The notes under the pieces are model-generated. The model ran no database searches. It was not told the origin of the DNA and saw only the letters and a program-made list of their open reading frames with translations. Both the position numbers and the translations under genes were made by a program. A stretch of DNA of 64,000 bases. It comes from JAHEGP01 sp963792875. GTDB taxonomy: Bacteria; Pseudomonadota; Gammaproteobacteria; Pseudomonadales; JAHEGP01. The stretch spans positions 1 to 64,000 of the forward strand of contig CAWBXV010000009.1 in NCBI GenBank assembly GCA_963792875.1, given 5' to 3'. Within the stretch, counting starts at the first letter, position 1. Each line of letters starts with the position of its first letter. This document shows positions 7,173 through 18,435 of this stretch, piece after piece.

Positions 7173-7313
7173 GGCCCGCCGCGGCGCCGGCGGCTCTGCC
7201 GGCCGGGCTGTCTGCCGGCGCCGCCAATGGCGGACGTCCTGGGTGGGCCGCAGTGAGGCTGAAGCGGACAGCGCAGCGCGGTGAAGCGCGGCTGCCGGCA
7301 AGGAGGTCGCGGC

Positions 7314-7529
7314 ATGGCGCTGCTTTCGCGCGATGAGATGGTCGAACTGACAGGTGCCCGGGCGCCCGCACGGCAGCGCGAGGTGCTGGATCAGAACCGG
7401 ATTCCCTATGTAGTGAAGGCCGACGACCGCCCCATCACCACCTGGGAAGCAGTCAATCAGGCGCTCTCAGGGGTGAACCGCGCGCCGCTGGAAAGCCATC
7501 GAGGCATCAACCTGCAGGCGGCGCTGTGA
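7314..7529 (+). CDS. DUF4224-domain phage protein (integrase-linked)
   Basis: 71 residues. ATG 7314 follows a near-perfect AAGGAGG at 7300-7306. The sequence MALLSRDEMVELTGARAPAR, then QREVLDQNRIPYVVKADDRP and ITTWEAVNQAL, is the DUF4224 pattern, found almost always immediately before phage tyrosine integrases. Its stop overlaps the integrase GTG start by four bases. Size, position and likely DNA-binding fold suggest a recombination directionality (excisionase-like) or integrase accessory factor. That is inference from neighbourhood. Confidence 0.7.
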   Translation: MALLSRDEMVELTGARAPARQREVLDQNRIPYVVKADDRPITTWEAVNQALSGVNRAPLESHRGINLQAAL

Positions 7530-8634
7530 GCACCGATCGGCGCGGCCCCGGCCGCCAGCGGAGGCCCGAGAACGCCTGGCTGCCGCCCTATGTCCAGCGC
7601 TACAAGCTCGGCTACCGCTACCGCAACCGCAGCACGGGCGAACTGCGCGCACCTGGCCGGCCGCGAGGCCAGCAAGGCCGAGGTCTGGGCGGCCTATGAC
7701 AACTTTGTCAGGCCGCGGGCGGTCAACCCTCGACAACGTGCTCGACCAGTATTTCCGCTCGCCCCAGTTCGCACTGCTCAAGCCGGCGACCCAGAGCGAT
7801 TATCTGCAGTATGCGGTCAAGGTGCGGGCGGTGTTCGGCCAGGCCCTGCCGGACGCGATTACTTCACCCGATGTGCAGCGGTTCATGGATTTGCGCGGCG
7901 CCAACTACCCGACCGCCGCCAACCACGAAAAGGCGTTTCTCTCCCTGGCCATGAACTGGGGCAAGGCGCGGGGCTACTGCAGCATCCCCAACCCGTGCCA
8001 GGCGGTGCGATCCTGCAGGACGCAGGCTGGGGGCCGCTATGTCTCGCACCAGGAATTCCACAGCTTTCATCAGTTTCTGATCGATCGGGGCCACCCGATG
8101 CACGCCGCGGCGATGGGCATCGCCTACTTATGCGGGTCCAGCCAGCAGGACGTGCTGCGCCTGCAGCGGCGGCGGCCGGTCCAGCCGGCAGCTGAGGACT
8201 GCTGGGTGTCCGACGACGGGCTGGTGATCTGGCAGGCCAAGACCGGCAAGGTGCAGCTCAAAGTATGGAACGACGATCTGCGCAGCCAGGTGGACGCTGG
8301 CGCTGCAGACCGACGCGGTTCGACTCGCCGTACGTGCTGCGCGGCCGCGGGGGGCTCGCGCTTCACGCGCGGGGGCTTCAACTCGTCGTGGACGCGCTGC
8401 CAGCAGGCAGCCCTCGAGTCCGGCGTGCTGCAGCAGCGCTTCCGCTTCCACGATCTCAAGATCAAGGCGCTGTCCGACTACGACGGCGCTGACCGCGCCC
8501 ATTTCAGCGGCCACGCCACCCGCGGCATGGCCGAGCGCTACAACCGCACGCCCGACCGCGTCGAGGCGCTGCGGTTGCCTCGCCAGGCGACCAAGCCGGT
8601 GACTGCACAGCACGGCCAGCAACGCATTCATTAG
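7526..8634 (+). pseudogene. Phage tyrosine integrase, frameshifted
   Basis: Starts at GTG 7526, coupled to DUF4224. The arm-binding start NAWLPPYVQRYKLGYRYRNR is interrupted near 7650 and continues one frame over with HLAGREASKAEVWAAYDNFV. A second shift near 7725 leads into LDNVLDQYFRSPQFALLKPA and the core (AANHEKAFLSLAMNWGKARG; YVSHQEFHSFHQFLIDRG). Another break lies between about 8285 and 8350, where DSPYVLRGRGG must join SRFTRGGFNSSWTRC. The C-terminal box is FRFHDLKIKALSDYD (Arg after H replaced by Lys in this reading), then FSGHATRGMAERYNR with a catalytic Tyr. The 3' end lies about 100 bases from tRNA-His, the probable attachment gene. Confidence 0.8.
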
Positions 8635-8812
8635 GATAGCACTGCGGAATTAGGCACGCTTAGGCAGGTATACAGTGCTGTCCGCATGTCTTGAGAGGAG
8701 GCTTCCGTGCAGACCAGGCGGGGCGGGGGTTTGGGTGGGGTGGCCGACGGGGATCGAACCCGCGACCTCAGGAGCCACAATCCTGTGCTCTACCAACTGA
8801 GCTACGGCCACC
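8635..8812. other. Probable prophage attachment end at tRNA-His
   Basis: The integrase stops about 100 bases from the 3' end of tRNA-His, and all genes beyond are chromosomal. Tyrosine integrases commonly insert at tRNA 3' ends, so the attachment core probably lies within the tRNA-His T-arm/acceptor sequence (from 8736). The left attachment site is outside the window, so the duplicated core cannot be seen. Confidence 0.4.
8736..8812 (-). tRNA. tRNA-His (GTG)
   Basis: Reads leftward as GTGGCCG acceptor, D-arm GCTC..GAGC, anticodon loop TTGTGGC with GTG anticodon, T-loop GTTCGAT, and acceptor CGGCCAC with discriminator C and encoded CCA (8736-8738). The extra G at position -1 (8812), typical of tRNA-His, is present in the DNA. 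It is the downstream member of a two-tRNA unit. Confidence 0.95.
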
Positions 8813-8820
8813 ACAGAGAA

Positions 8821-8848
8821 AAGCGCTGAGCGCTTGCTCCATCGGAGC
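8821..8848 (-). other. Tandem hairpins in tRNA spacer
   Basis: Between the two tRNAs, AAGCGCT-G-AGCGCTT (8821-8835) is a perfect inverted repeat, directly followed by GCTCC-ATC-GGAGC (8836-8848). Such small stems may guide processing of the tRNA precursor. Confidence 0.4.
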
Positions 8849-8877
8849 GGGCAAACTGTGGCATGCCCTCGATGGAT

Positions 8878-8954
8878 TGGTCGGGGTAGAGAGATTTGAA
8901 CTCCCGACATCCTGCTCCCAAAGCAGGCGCGCTACCAGACTGCGCTATACCCCG
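8878..8954 (-). tRNA. tRNA-Pro (TGG)
   Basis: A 77-base tRNA: acceptor CGGGGTA pairing with TACCCCG, discriminator A, encoded CCA at 8878-8880. The anticodon stem CCTGC/GCAGG encloses TTTGGGA, giving anticodon TGG. The T-loop is GTTCAAATC. Transcribed first, followed by tRNA-His after 65 bases. Confidence 0.95.
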
Positions 8955-8991
8955 AATCATTCAGGCATTGTGGACCTGAACGGAGCTGCGC

Positions 8992-9020
8992 ATAATACTG
9001 ATTCGAAAATGGCAGGTCAA
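8992..9020 (-). promoter_or_regulatory. tRNA operon promoter
   Basis: On the leftward strand TTGACC (9015-9020) and TATTAT (8992-8997) are 17 bases apart, followed by a GC-rich discriminator GCGCAG. The layout is that of a strong sigma-70 promoter under stringent control, about 38 bases before tRNA-Pro. Confidence 0.75.
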
Positions 9021-9184
9021 TGACATTTTCGAGGCACGTACCACGCTGCGGTCGCCGCCCACCGGCGGCATTGACCGGGCCTGGTACAGGGTGATCGGGC
9101 AGGACCAAGCCCGGCCCCACAGCAGAAAATTCGAGGCGCGGCAACCCGCATCGCGAAGACACTCCACCGCAAGAGGCATCCGCC

Positions 9185-9376
9185 ATGGCTTCAGGTATCA
9201 CGCTCATCGTCGCCAGCATTCTGTTGTTCGTCTTTCCGGAGCTGCTCGCCTATATTCTGGCAGCATGCCTGCTCATCGTCGGCATCAACCTGATCATCAA
9301 CGAGCGCCAGCAGCGGCGCATGTTCAAGGTTCTCGACAGCCCGGAATTCGAGGTGTTTATGCGCACCTACCGCTGA
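9185..9376 (+). CDS. Small DUF3096-like membrane protein
   Basis: 63 residues beginning MASGITLIVASILLFVFPEL, with two hydrophobic stretches (about 4-19 and 23-40) separated by a short turn, then a basic/polar tail. It resembles the short DUF3096 membrane proteins, whose function is unknown. AAGAGG lies eight bases before the ATG. It converges with the MgtC-family gene with a one-base gap. The 9021-9184 stretch before it holds its promoter region and no gene. Confidence 0.6.
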   Translation: MASGITLIVASILLFVFPELLAYILAACLLIVGINLIINERQQRRMFKVLDSPEFEVFMRTYR

Positions 9377-9377
9377 G

Positions 9378-10640
9378 CTAGCGGTACATCAGCCAGCCCA
9401 CCAGCAGACCGCCCAGCACGCTCACCATCAGCGGCAGGCCGACGCGCAGGCCCATCGGTCGCCCCCCCAGGCTGAGCGCCATGGCGCCCTTGATCAGGCT
9501 GTTGATGACGGCGGCGATGACGATGCCCGCACAGGCGATCTTCGGCGCCAGGCCGTCGCGGCTCATGCCCGCCAGCGACAGGGTGATGGCATCGACATCG
9601 GCGACGCCCGAGGCGGCCGCCAGCGCGAAGATGCCGGCGTCGCCAAAGCCCAACTGCAGAGCCTTGCCCAGCAGCATGACCAGCGCCAGAAACAGGCCAA
9701 AGAGCAAGGCGCTCCTGAGCTCCAGCGGATTTTTCAGGCCCGCGGCCATGGGGGTCGGCTGGCGCGCGGTCCTCACCCAGTAGATCAGCGCCGGCACATA
9801 GATCAGCGCTGCCATCAACGCCGCCGGCGGCAGCAGCCAACGGAACAGCTGGATGTTGAGCAGGCTCGCAACCAGCAGCATGCGCAGGAACATGGTGCCG
9901 CAGGCGATCAGCACCCCCGTGGCGAGCACGGGGGCGAGCGCGACGTCGCTGCGGGCCAGGCGCGAAAAATGCAGGGTCAGGGCCGTCGATGACGCCAGCC
10001 CGCCGAACAGGCCGGTGAACACCGCGCCCTTGCGAGCGCCGCCGATCCTGATGGCGCAGTACCCCGCGAAAGAGATCGCCGCGACCAGCACCACCATCCA
10101 CCAGATCTGGTAGGGATTGAGCGCCTGCCAGGGTCCATAACCACGATCGGGCAGCACGGGCAGCATGACCACCGAGATCAGCAGCAGCTGCAGTCCAGCG
10201 CGCAACTCCGTCCACTCCAGCACCTCCAGCCAGCGGTGCAGCAGCGGCTTGCTGCTCAGCAGCAACGCCGCCAGCACGGCAAAGGCCGAGGCTGCAGCCG
10301 GATCGCCCGCCCCCGCCAGCGCGCCGAAGCCGAAGGTGAGCAGCGCGGCGATCAGCGTGGTGATCCCCACGTCGCGGGTACGCCCCACATTGGCCACGTA
10401 GACCCCGGTCAGCAACAGCGCAAAGCCAAGGTAGGACAGGCCCAGCGCCAGCGGCCCGAAGTGCCGCGCCAGCGCGGCGGTCACGCCGCCCAGCAGACCG
10501 ATCAGGCCAAAGCTGCGAATGCCCGCTACCCGCTCGCCCTCCGCGACGCCGCGACCATGCCATCCTCGCTCGACGCCGATCAGCAGCCCGATGGCGAGCG
10601 CCGCGAACAGGTTATAGAAGCTCTGCTGATCCGCATCCAA
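9378..10640 (-). CDS. MgtC/SapB plus DUF4010 family membrane protein
   Basis: 420 residues and about 11-12 membrane segments. The N-terminus FYNLFAALAIGLLIGVERGW and GERVAGIRSFGLIGLLGGVT matches the MgtC/SapB domain (conserved GxERG and RTFxLxGLxG blocks), while the C-terminal two thirds (from about 190, including GLFGGLASSTALTLHFSRLA and ASGVADVDAITLSLAG) match DUF4010. MgtC-related proteins are linked to magnesium limitation and membrane transport; the DUF4010 fusion has no assigned substrate. Single gene, convergent with the small membrane protein. Inner membrane location is clear; the transport role is inferred. Confidence 0.8.
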   Translation of the reverse strand: MDADQQSFYNLFAALAIGLLIGVERGWHGRGVAEGERVAGIRSFGLIGLLGGVTAALARHFGPLALGLSYLGFALLLTGVYVANVGRTRDVGITTLIAALLTFGFGALAGAGDPAAASAFAVLAALLLSSKPLLHRWLEVLEWTELRAGLQLLLISVVMLPVLPDRGYGPWQALNPYQIWWMVVLVAAISFAGYCAIRIGGARKGAVFTGLFGGLASSTALTLHFSRLARSDVALAPVLATGVLIACGTMFLRMLLVASLLNIQLFRWLLPPAALMAALIYVPALIYWVRTARQPTPMAAGLKNPLELRSALLFGLFLALVMLLGKALQLGFGDAGIFALAAASGVADVDAITLSLAGMSRDGLAPKIACAGIVIAAVINSLIKGAMALSLGGRPMGLRVGLPLMVSVLGGLLVGWLMYR

Positions 10641-10855
10641 GGTCTTCCCTCCCAGGCGCGCGGCGCGTCAACTCCGGCCGCTCGCCCTGCCATTATCGCA
10701 GAACCGGCCGACATTACCCACGGCCGAAGTCCCGGGCAGCGGGCGCGCGGGACCCGCGCACCGCCTGCCCCCCTGGCGGCGACATGCTGCTTGGTCGCCC
10801 GCCCCCGGGCATGAGACAATGCGCGATTATTTCCGGCTAGCGAGAGGTAACAGAC

Positions 10856-11714
10856 ATGGCGGCCCTGGTGCTCGATGGAAAACAACTGGCTCAGGAGAGC
10901 GAGGCGGAATCTCGCGCAGCGCGTCGCTGCGCTCAAGACCGCCAGCGGCGGCCGCACGCCCATCCTGGCCACCATCCTGGTCGGGGACGACCCTGCGTCG
11001 GCCACCTATGTGCGCATGAAGGGCAACGCCTGCCGCCGCGTGGGCATGGCGTCGCTGGCGGTGGAGCTGCCCGCCGGCACCACTACGGCGCAGCTGCTCG
11101 ACAAGATCGCCGAGCTGAACAGCGACGACGGCGTGCACGGCATTCTGCTGCAGCACCCGGTGCCGCAGCAGATCGACGAAAGGGCCTGCTTTGATGCGAT
11201 AGCGCTGCACAAGGACGTCGACGGCGTCACCTGCCTGGGCTTCGGCCGCATGAGCATGGGTGAGGAGGCCTACGGCTGCGCCACGCCCAAAGGCATCATG
11301 CGGCTGCTGGAACACTACGCCATCCCCCTGGAGGGCCAGCACGCCGTGGTGGTGGGGCGCAGCCCCATTCTGGGCAAGCCGATGGCCATGATGCTGCTGC
11401 AGGCCAACGCCACGGTCACCGTATGCCACTCGCGCACCCGCGGCCTGCCGGAGCTGATCAGGCAGGCGGACATCGTGGTCGGTGCCGTCGGCAAGCCGGC
11501 GTTCATCCGGGGGGAGTGGATCAAGGATGGCGCGGTGGCGGTCGACGCCGGGTATCACCCCGGCGGCGTCGGCGACATCGAACTGGCGGCGGTGATCGAA
11601 CGCGCCAGCGCCTACACGCCGGTGCCCGGCGGCGTCGGCCCCATGACCATCAACACCCTCATCCTGCAGAGCGTGATCTCTGCGGAGCGCTCGCTCGCGT
11701 CCGCGTCGCGTTGA
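10856..11714 (+). pseudogene. folD: FolD methylenetetrahydrofolate dehydrogenase/cyclohydrolase, one frameshift
   Basis: FolD interconverts methylene- and formyl-tetrahydrofolate. The ribosome site GAGAGG leads to ATG 10856 and the expected start MAALVLDGKQLAQESEAE. That frame then goes wrong, and the rest of FolD continues one base over from LAQRVAALKTASGGRTPILA. An extra base around 10908-10912 (GAATCTCG) explains it. Downstream everything is present: GDDPASATYVRMKG with the Tyr-x3-Lys pair, HKDVDGV, the cofactor loop VVVGRSPILGKPMA, and PGGVGPMT. An ATG at 10875 in the second frame could make a 279-residue form lacking the DGK start. FolD is usually essential, so a sequencing error is likely. 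The normal PCTP motif reads CATP, as in some FolD paralogs. Confidence 0.85.
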
Positions 11715-11806
11715 ACCTTCCCGACCCCGCCCGCGGGGCACTGCCCCCGGGAGCGGTTGGTCACAGCTGGCGCCCGCCCCGCCGGGCAGGCGACCGCAGT
11801 CCGCCG

Positions 11807-14176
11807 CTACTTGAGGTGATCGGCCAGGTATAGCCAGGTATCCAGCACGGAGTCGGGGTTGAGCGACACGCTGTCGATGCCCTGCTCCATCAGCCACTGC
11901 GCGAGGTCCGGATGGTCCGACGGCCCCTGCCCGCAGATACCGATGTACTTGCCCTTGGCCTTGCAGGCCTTGATCGCCATCGACAGCAGCGCCTTGACGG
12001 CGGGATTGCGCTCGTCGAACAGCTTGGCCACCAGCCCCGAGTCGCGGTCCAGCCCCAGGGTGAGCTGGGTCAGGTCATTGGAGCCGATGGAGAAGCCATC
12101 GAAATGCTCGAGGAAATCCTCCGCCAGCAGCGCGTTGGACGGGATCTCGCACATCATGATGACCTGCAGACCGTTGTCCCCCCGCTTGAGCCCGTTCTGC
12201 GCCAGCAGCTCGACCACCGCCGCGGCCTCCTCGACGGTGCGCGTAAAGGGCACCATGATCTCGACGTTGGTCAGGCCGATGACATTGCGCACCTTCTTGA
12301 GCGCCTCGCACTCGAGTTCGAAGCAGTCCCGAAAATCCTCCGATACGTAGCGCCCCGCCCCGCGGAAGCCCAGCATGGGGTTCTCCTCGTCGGGTTCGTA
12401 GAGATCGCCGCCGATGAGGTGGGCGTATTCGTTGGACTTGAAATCCGACAGCCGCACGATCACGCGCTTGGGATAGAAGGCGCCCGCGATGGTGGCGACC
12501 CCCTCGACCAGCTTCTCGATATAGAAATCCCGCGGCGACGCGTAACCGGCCACCCGTCGCGCCACGCTATGGCGCAGGTCGCGGGGCAGATCGTCCATGT
12601 TCAGCAGCGCCTTGGGGTGCACGCCGATCATGCGGTTGATGATGAACTCGAGCCGCGCCAGGCCCACGCCGGCGTTGGGGTAGGCCTGAAAATCGAAGGC
12701 GCGGTCGGGGTTGCCGACGTTCATCATGATCTTGAACGGCAGCGGCGGCAGCTTGCCGATATCGCTGGTGCTGACGTCGTAGTTGAGCAGGCCGGCGAAT
12801 ACGTGGCCGGTGTCCCCCTCGGCGCAGGACACCGTCACGTCCATGCCGTCGGACAGGCGCTCGGTGGCGTTGCCGCAGCCCACCACGGCCGGGATGCCCA
12901 GCTCGCGCGCTATGATGGCGGCGTGACAGGTGCGGCCACCCCGATTGGTCACGATGGCCGACGCACGCTTCATGACCGGCTCCCAGTCCGGGTCGGTCAT
13001 GTCCGTCACCAGCACATCGCCATCGCTGATCTTGTTCATCTCGCCGACGCCATGGACGACGCGCACTTTGCCTTGGCCGATGCGGTGGCCGATGCTGCGC
13101 CCCTCGACCAGCACCTCGCCCTTGTCCTTGAGCTTGTAGCGCTCCATCTGGGTGGCGGAGTCGCGGCTCTTGACCGTCTCGGGGCGCGCCTGCACGATGT
13201 AGATGCGGCCGTCATCGCCGTCCTTGGCCCACTCGATGTCCATCGGCCGTCCGTAGTGGCGCTCGATGGTCACGGCCTGGCGGGACAGTTCCAGAATCTC
13301 CTCATCGCTGATGCAGAAGCGCGAACGGTCCCCCTCGGGCACCTCGACCGTCCGCACCGACTTGCCGGCGCTGGCGGTTTCGCCGTAGACCATCTTGATG
13401 AGCTTGCTGCCCAGGGTCCGGCGCAGCACCGCCGGACGTCCGTGTTCGAGCAGCGCCTTGTGGACGTAGAACTCGTCGGGGTTCACCGAGCCCTGCACGA
13501 CGGTCTCACCGAGCCCGTACGATGCCGTGATGAACACCACGCCGCCGAAGCCCGACTCGGTGTCCAGCGTGAACATGACGCCCGCGGCCCCCGTCTCGCT
13601 GCGCACCATGCGCTGTATGCCGGCCGACAGCGCCACCTCGCCGTGCTCGAAGCCCTGGTGCACGCGGTAGGAGATGGCGCGGTCGTTGTAGAGCGAGGCG
13701 AACACCTCCTTGACCGCGTGCAGCAGGCTGTCGAGGCCGCGTATGTTGAGGAAGGTCTCCTGCTGGCCGGCGAAGGACGCGTCCGGCAGGTCCTCGGCGG
13801 TCGCCGACGACCGCACGGCCAGCGCCAGCTGCGGCGTCTCGCTGGTGAGCCGCTGGTAGGCCTCGGTGATGTCCGCCAGCAGCGCGGCCGGCAGCTCCGC
13901 CTCGGTCAGCCAGCGGCGGATTTCCGCGCCCGTGTCAGCCAGCGCGTCGACGTCTTCGACATCGAGCGCCGCCAGGGCCTGATCGATGCGTTCCTTCAGG
14001 CCGTTGTTGGCGAGGAATTCCCGAAACGCCGAGGCCGTGGTGGCAAATCCGTGGGGGACGGACACACCCAGTTCGCTCAGGTTGCTGATCATCTCCCCCA
14101 GAGAGGCATTCTTGCCTCCCACGCGATCGACGTCGTGCATACCCAGCTGTTCAAACCAGACCACGTTCTCGGACAT
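11807..14176 (-). CDS. ppsA: Phosphoenolpyruvate synthase
   Basis: 789 residues, full length for PpsA, which makes phosphoenolpyruvate from pyruvate, ATP and water at the entry to gluconeogenesis. The N-terminal ATP-binding domain (VGGKNASLGEMI, VRSSATAEDLPDASFAGQQE) is followed by the swivelling phosphohistidine domain with GGRTCHAAIIAREL around residue 420. The C-terminal TIM-barrel pyruvate domain has GFRGAGRY, the MCEIPSNALLAEDF block and GICGQGPSDHP. It is divergent from its regulator ppsR across 190 bases, so both promoters lie at 14177-14366. In a cell with propionate and lipid metabolism it links C3 acids to sugar synthesis. Confidence 0.97.
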   Translation of the reverse strand: MSENVVWFEQLGMHDVDRVGGKNASLGEMISNLSELGVSVPHGFATTASAFREFLANNGLKERIDQALAALDVEDVDALADTGAEIRRWLTEAELPAALLADITEAYQRLTSETPQLALAVRSSATAEDLPDASFAGQQETFLNIRGLDSLLHAVKEVFASLYNDRAISYRVHQGFEHGEVALSAGIQRMVRSETGAAGVMFTLDTESGFGGVVFITASYGLGETVVQGSVNPDEFYVHKALLEHGRPAVLRRTLGSKLIKMVYGETASAGKSVRTVEVPEGDRSRFCISDEEILELSRQAVTIERHYGRPMDIEWAKDGDDGRIYIVQARPETVKSRDSATQMERYKLKDKGEVLVEGRSIGHRIGQGKVRVVHGVGEMNKISDGDVLVTDMTDPDWEPVMKRASAIVTNRGGRTCHAAIIARELGIPAVVGCGNATERLSDGMDVTVSCAEGDTGHVFAGLLNYDVSTSDIGKLPPLPFKIMMNVGNPDRAFDFQAYPNAGVGLARLEFIINRMIGVHPKALLNMDDLPRDLRHSVARRVAGYASPRDFYIEKLVEGVATIAGAFYPKRVIVRLSDFKSNEYAHLIGGDLYEPDEENPMLGFRGAGRYVSEDFRDCFELECEALKKVRNVIGLTNVEIMVPFTRTVEEAAAVVELLAQNGLKRGDNGLQVIMMCEIPSNALLAEDFLEHFDGFSIGSNDLTQLTLGLDRDSGLVAKLFDERNPAVKALLSMAIKACKAKGKYIGICGQGPSDHPDLAQWLMEQGIDSVSLNPDSVLDTWLYLADHLK

Positions 14177-14366
14177 GCTGACTCTCCCTCAATGCGTTAA
14201 CGCGTTATTTTTCTGCTGCAGGCGACGATGGCTTTATAATGCCCAAATCATACCGGATGCCACGGGTTTTGCCCACGATAGCCGCTGTGGTTTTCCGCAA
14301 ATCCGCTCTCAGGCAGGGCCTTCGGCGAGGGCTTCCGACCCGGCCGCCTAACACTTGGATAATGGC

Positions 14367-15194
14367 ATGAAACGCAGCGCGTTTTTTATCTCCGACAGCA
14401 CCGGCATCACCGCCGAGGTGCTGGGCAACAGCCTGCTGGCGCAGTTCGAGGGGATCGCGTTCGAGGTCCACACGGTGCCTTACATCGACACCATTCCCAG
14501 AGCGGAGGCAACGGTCGAGCGCATCAATCGGGCCGCGGCTGACGACGGCATGCCGCCGATCATCTTCGACACCATCGTCAACAAGGACATCCGGGCGGTC
14601 ATCTCGCGCAGCGAGGGCTTTACCATCGACGTCTTCGGCGCCTTTCTGGACCCGCTCGAAGAGGCGCTGCACCTGCGCTCCTCCCTCAACGTGGGGCGCT
14701 CGCACCGGCTCACCACCGACAGCGCCTACCAGCAGCGCATCGACGCCATCCACTACGCGCTCGACAGCGACGACGGCGGTATCCGCAGCCAGTACGAGAA
14801 GGCCGACGTGATCCTCATCGGCGTCAGCCGCAGCGGCAAGACCCCGACCTGCCTGTATCTGGCGCTGCAGTATGGCATCTATGCCGCCAACTATCCGCTG
14901 ACCGACGACGACCTCGACTCCAACCAGCTGCCGCGCCCGCTGCGACCCTACCGGAATCAGCTGTTCGGGCTGACCATCGACCCTGAGCGGCTGGCGGCGA
15001 TACGCGAGGAGCGCAAGGCCAACAGCCGCTACGCCTCCATCGGGCGCTGCGAGGACGAGGTGCGCCTGTCGCAGTCGCTGTTCACCCGCTACAAGGTGCC
15101 CACGCTCAACACCACGCGCTATTCGATCGAGGAGATATCGACCAAGATCATGGCCGAAATGGGCATCACCCGCCGCGTCAGCGGCGTCTACTGA
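14367..15194 (+). CDS. ppsR: PEP synthase regulatory protein (kinase/pyrophosphorylase)
   Basis: 275 residues from ATG 14367. It belongs to the DUF299 family: ADP-dependent phosphorylation and phosphate-dependent reactivation of a Thr next to the catalytic His of PpsA. Visible blocks are FFISDSTGITAEVLGNSLLA at the N-terminus, the P-loop-like LIGVSRSGKTPTCLYLA around residue 155, and the C-terminal YASIGRCEDEVRL and NTTRYSIEEISTKI. Divergence from ppsA is the standard gammaproteobacterial arrangement and supports the assignment. An in-frame TTG at 14355 is rejected because the ATG gives the usual MKRSAFFISD start. Confidence 0.95.
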   Translation: MKRSAFFISDSTGITAEVLGNSLLAQFEGIAFEVHTVPYIDTIPRAEATVERINRAAADDGMPPIIFDTIVNKDIRAVISRSEGFTIDVFGAFLDPLEEALHLRSSLNVGRSHRLTTDSAYQQRIDAIHYALDSDDGGIRSQYEKADVILIGVSRSGKTPTCLYLALQYGIYAANYPLTDDDLDSNQLPRPLRPYRNQLFGLTIDPERLAAIREERKANSRYASIGRCEDEVRLSQSLFTRYKVPTLNTTRYSIEEISTKIMAEMGITRRVSGVY

Positions 15195-15200
15195 GCCGCT

Positions 15201-16167
15201 TCAGCGCAGCAGCCCGATGAGCTGTCGCGCCGCCAGGTAGGGCGTGGTCTCGCCGCGCCAGACGCGCTCCTTGAGGGCTGGCCAGGCGGACTTGACGGCG
15301 GGGTTCTGGCGCAGCAGATTTTCGAGCTGCTCGTGCACCAGCTTGTTCATCCAGTCGACGCTCTGCCGCGCCCGCTTCTTCTCGAAGCCGCCGCTGGCCA
15401 GCGCCTGCGCCTGGTAGGCCTCGATCATCCCCCACACCTCGCCCAGCTGGCTCTTCTTGAGAGCCGAGCAGGTGAGCACCTGCGGCGACCAGTCGCCGCC
15501 GTGGCGCAGCAGGTGGAAGGCATTCTGGTAGTGGCGCTGCGCAGTCCTGGCCAGGTCCAGCGAGGCGCCGTCGGCCTTGTTGATCACCAGGCCGTCCACC
15601 ATCTCCATGATGCCCTTCTTGATGCCCTGCAGCTCGTCGCCGGCGTTGGGAATCATCAGCACCAGGAAAAAGTCCACCATGGCGGCGACCTCGAACTCCG
15701 ACTGGCCGACCCCGACGGTCTCCACCAGCACGACATCGTAGCCGGCGGCCTCGCACAGCAGGATGCTCTCGCGCGTCTTCTCGGCGACCCCGCCCAGCGC
15801 GCCGCCGGAGGGCGACGGCCGGATAAAGGCCTGCTCGGAGCGGGACAGCAGCTCCATGCGCGTCTTGTCCCCCAGGATGCTGCCGCCGTGAATGGGTGAG
15901 CTGGGGTCCACCGCCAGCACCGCGACCCGCTTGCCGCGGCCGATCAGGTCGAGGCCGAAGGCCTCGATGAAGGTGGACTTGCCCACCCCCGGCACGCCGC
16001 TGACGCCGATGCGGATGCTGTTGCCGGTATCCGGCAGGATGTCCTCGAGCACCGCCTGGGCCTCGTCGCGGTGGCGCTCCAGCGAGCTCTCCACCAGCGT
16101 GATGGCCTTGGCCAGCGCGCGCCGGTTGCCCGCGCGCAGGGCGCGGGTATCGACCGCCAGCGCGCGC

Positions 16168-16184
<17 letters not shown>
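15201..16184 (-). CDS. meaB: MeaB/ArgK-type G-protein chaperone of methylmalonyl-CoA mutase
   Basis: 327 residues. ATG 16184 is chosen as it gives MSSVAERALAVDTRALRAGN and lies 17 bases inside the mutase 3' end. The G-protein signature is clear: Walker A GVSGVPGVGKSTFIEAFG, switch-region DKTRMELLSRSEQAFIRPS, Walker B VLVETVGVGQSE, and NKAD for guanine recognition. C-terminal dimerisation segment follows. MeaB loads intact adenosylcobalamin on the mutase and protects it from inactivation. Its coupling to the mutase gene makes that role, rather than the old name of arginine-transport ATPase, the natural reading. Last gene of the propionyl-CoA operon. Confidence 0.95.
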
Positions 16185-18324
<2,140 letters not shown>

Positions 18325-18435
18325 CGAACTCTTCCTCGCGTAGTTGGGTAGCTGACGCGACCGTGGCCGCCGTGCCGGCGCGCCCTGCGGTCGTCGCTGG
18401 ATGCGGTAAAACCGTGCCGGCGCCGCGCGCCCCGG

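Noticed and set aside
11912..14200. Long + strand open frame over ppsA
   Set aside because: Antisense shadow of ppsA, without ribosome site or family motif.
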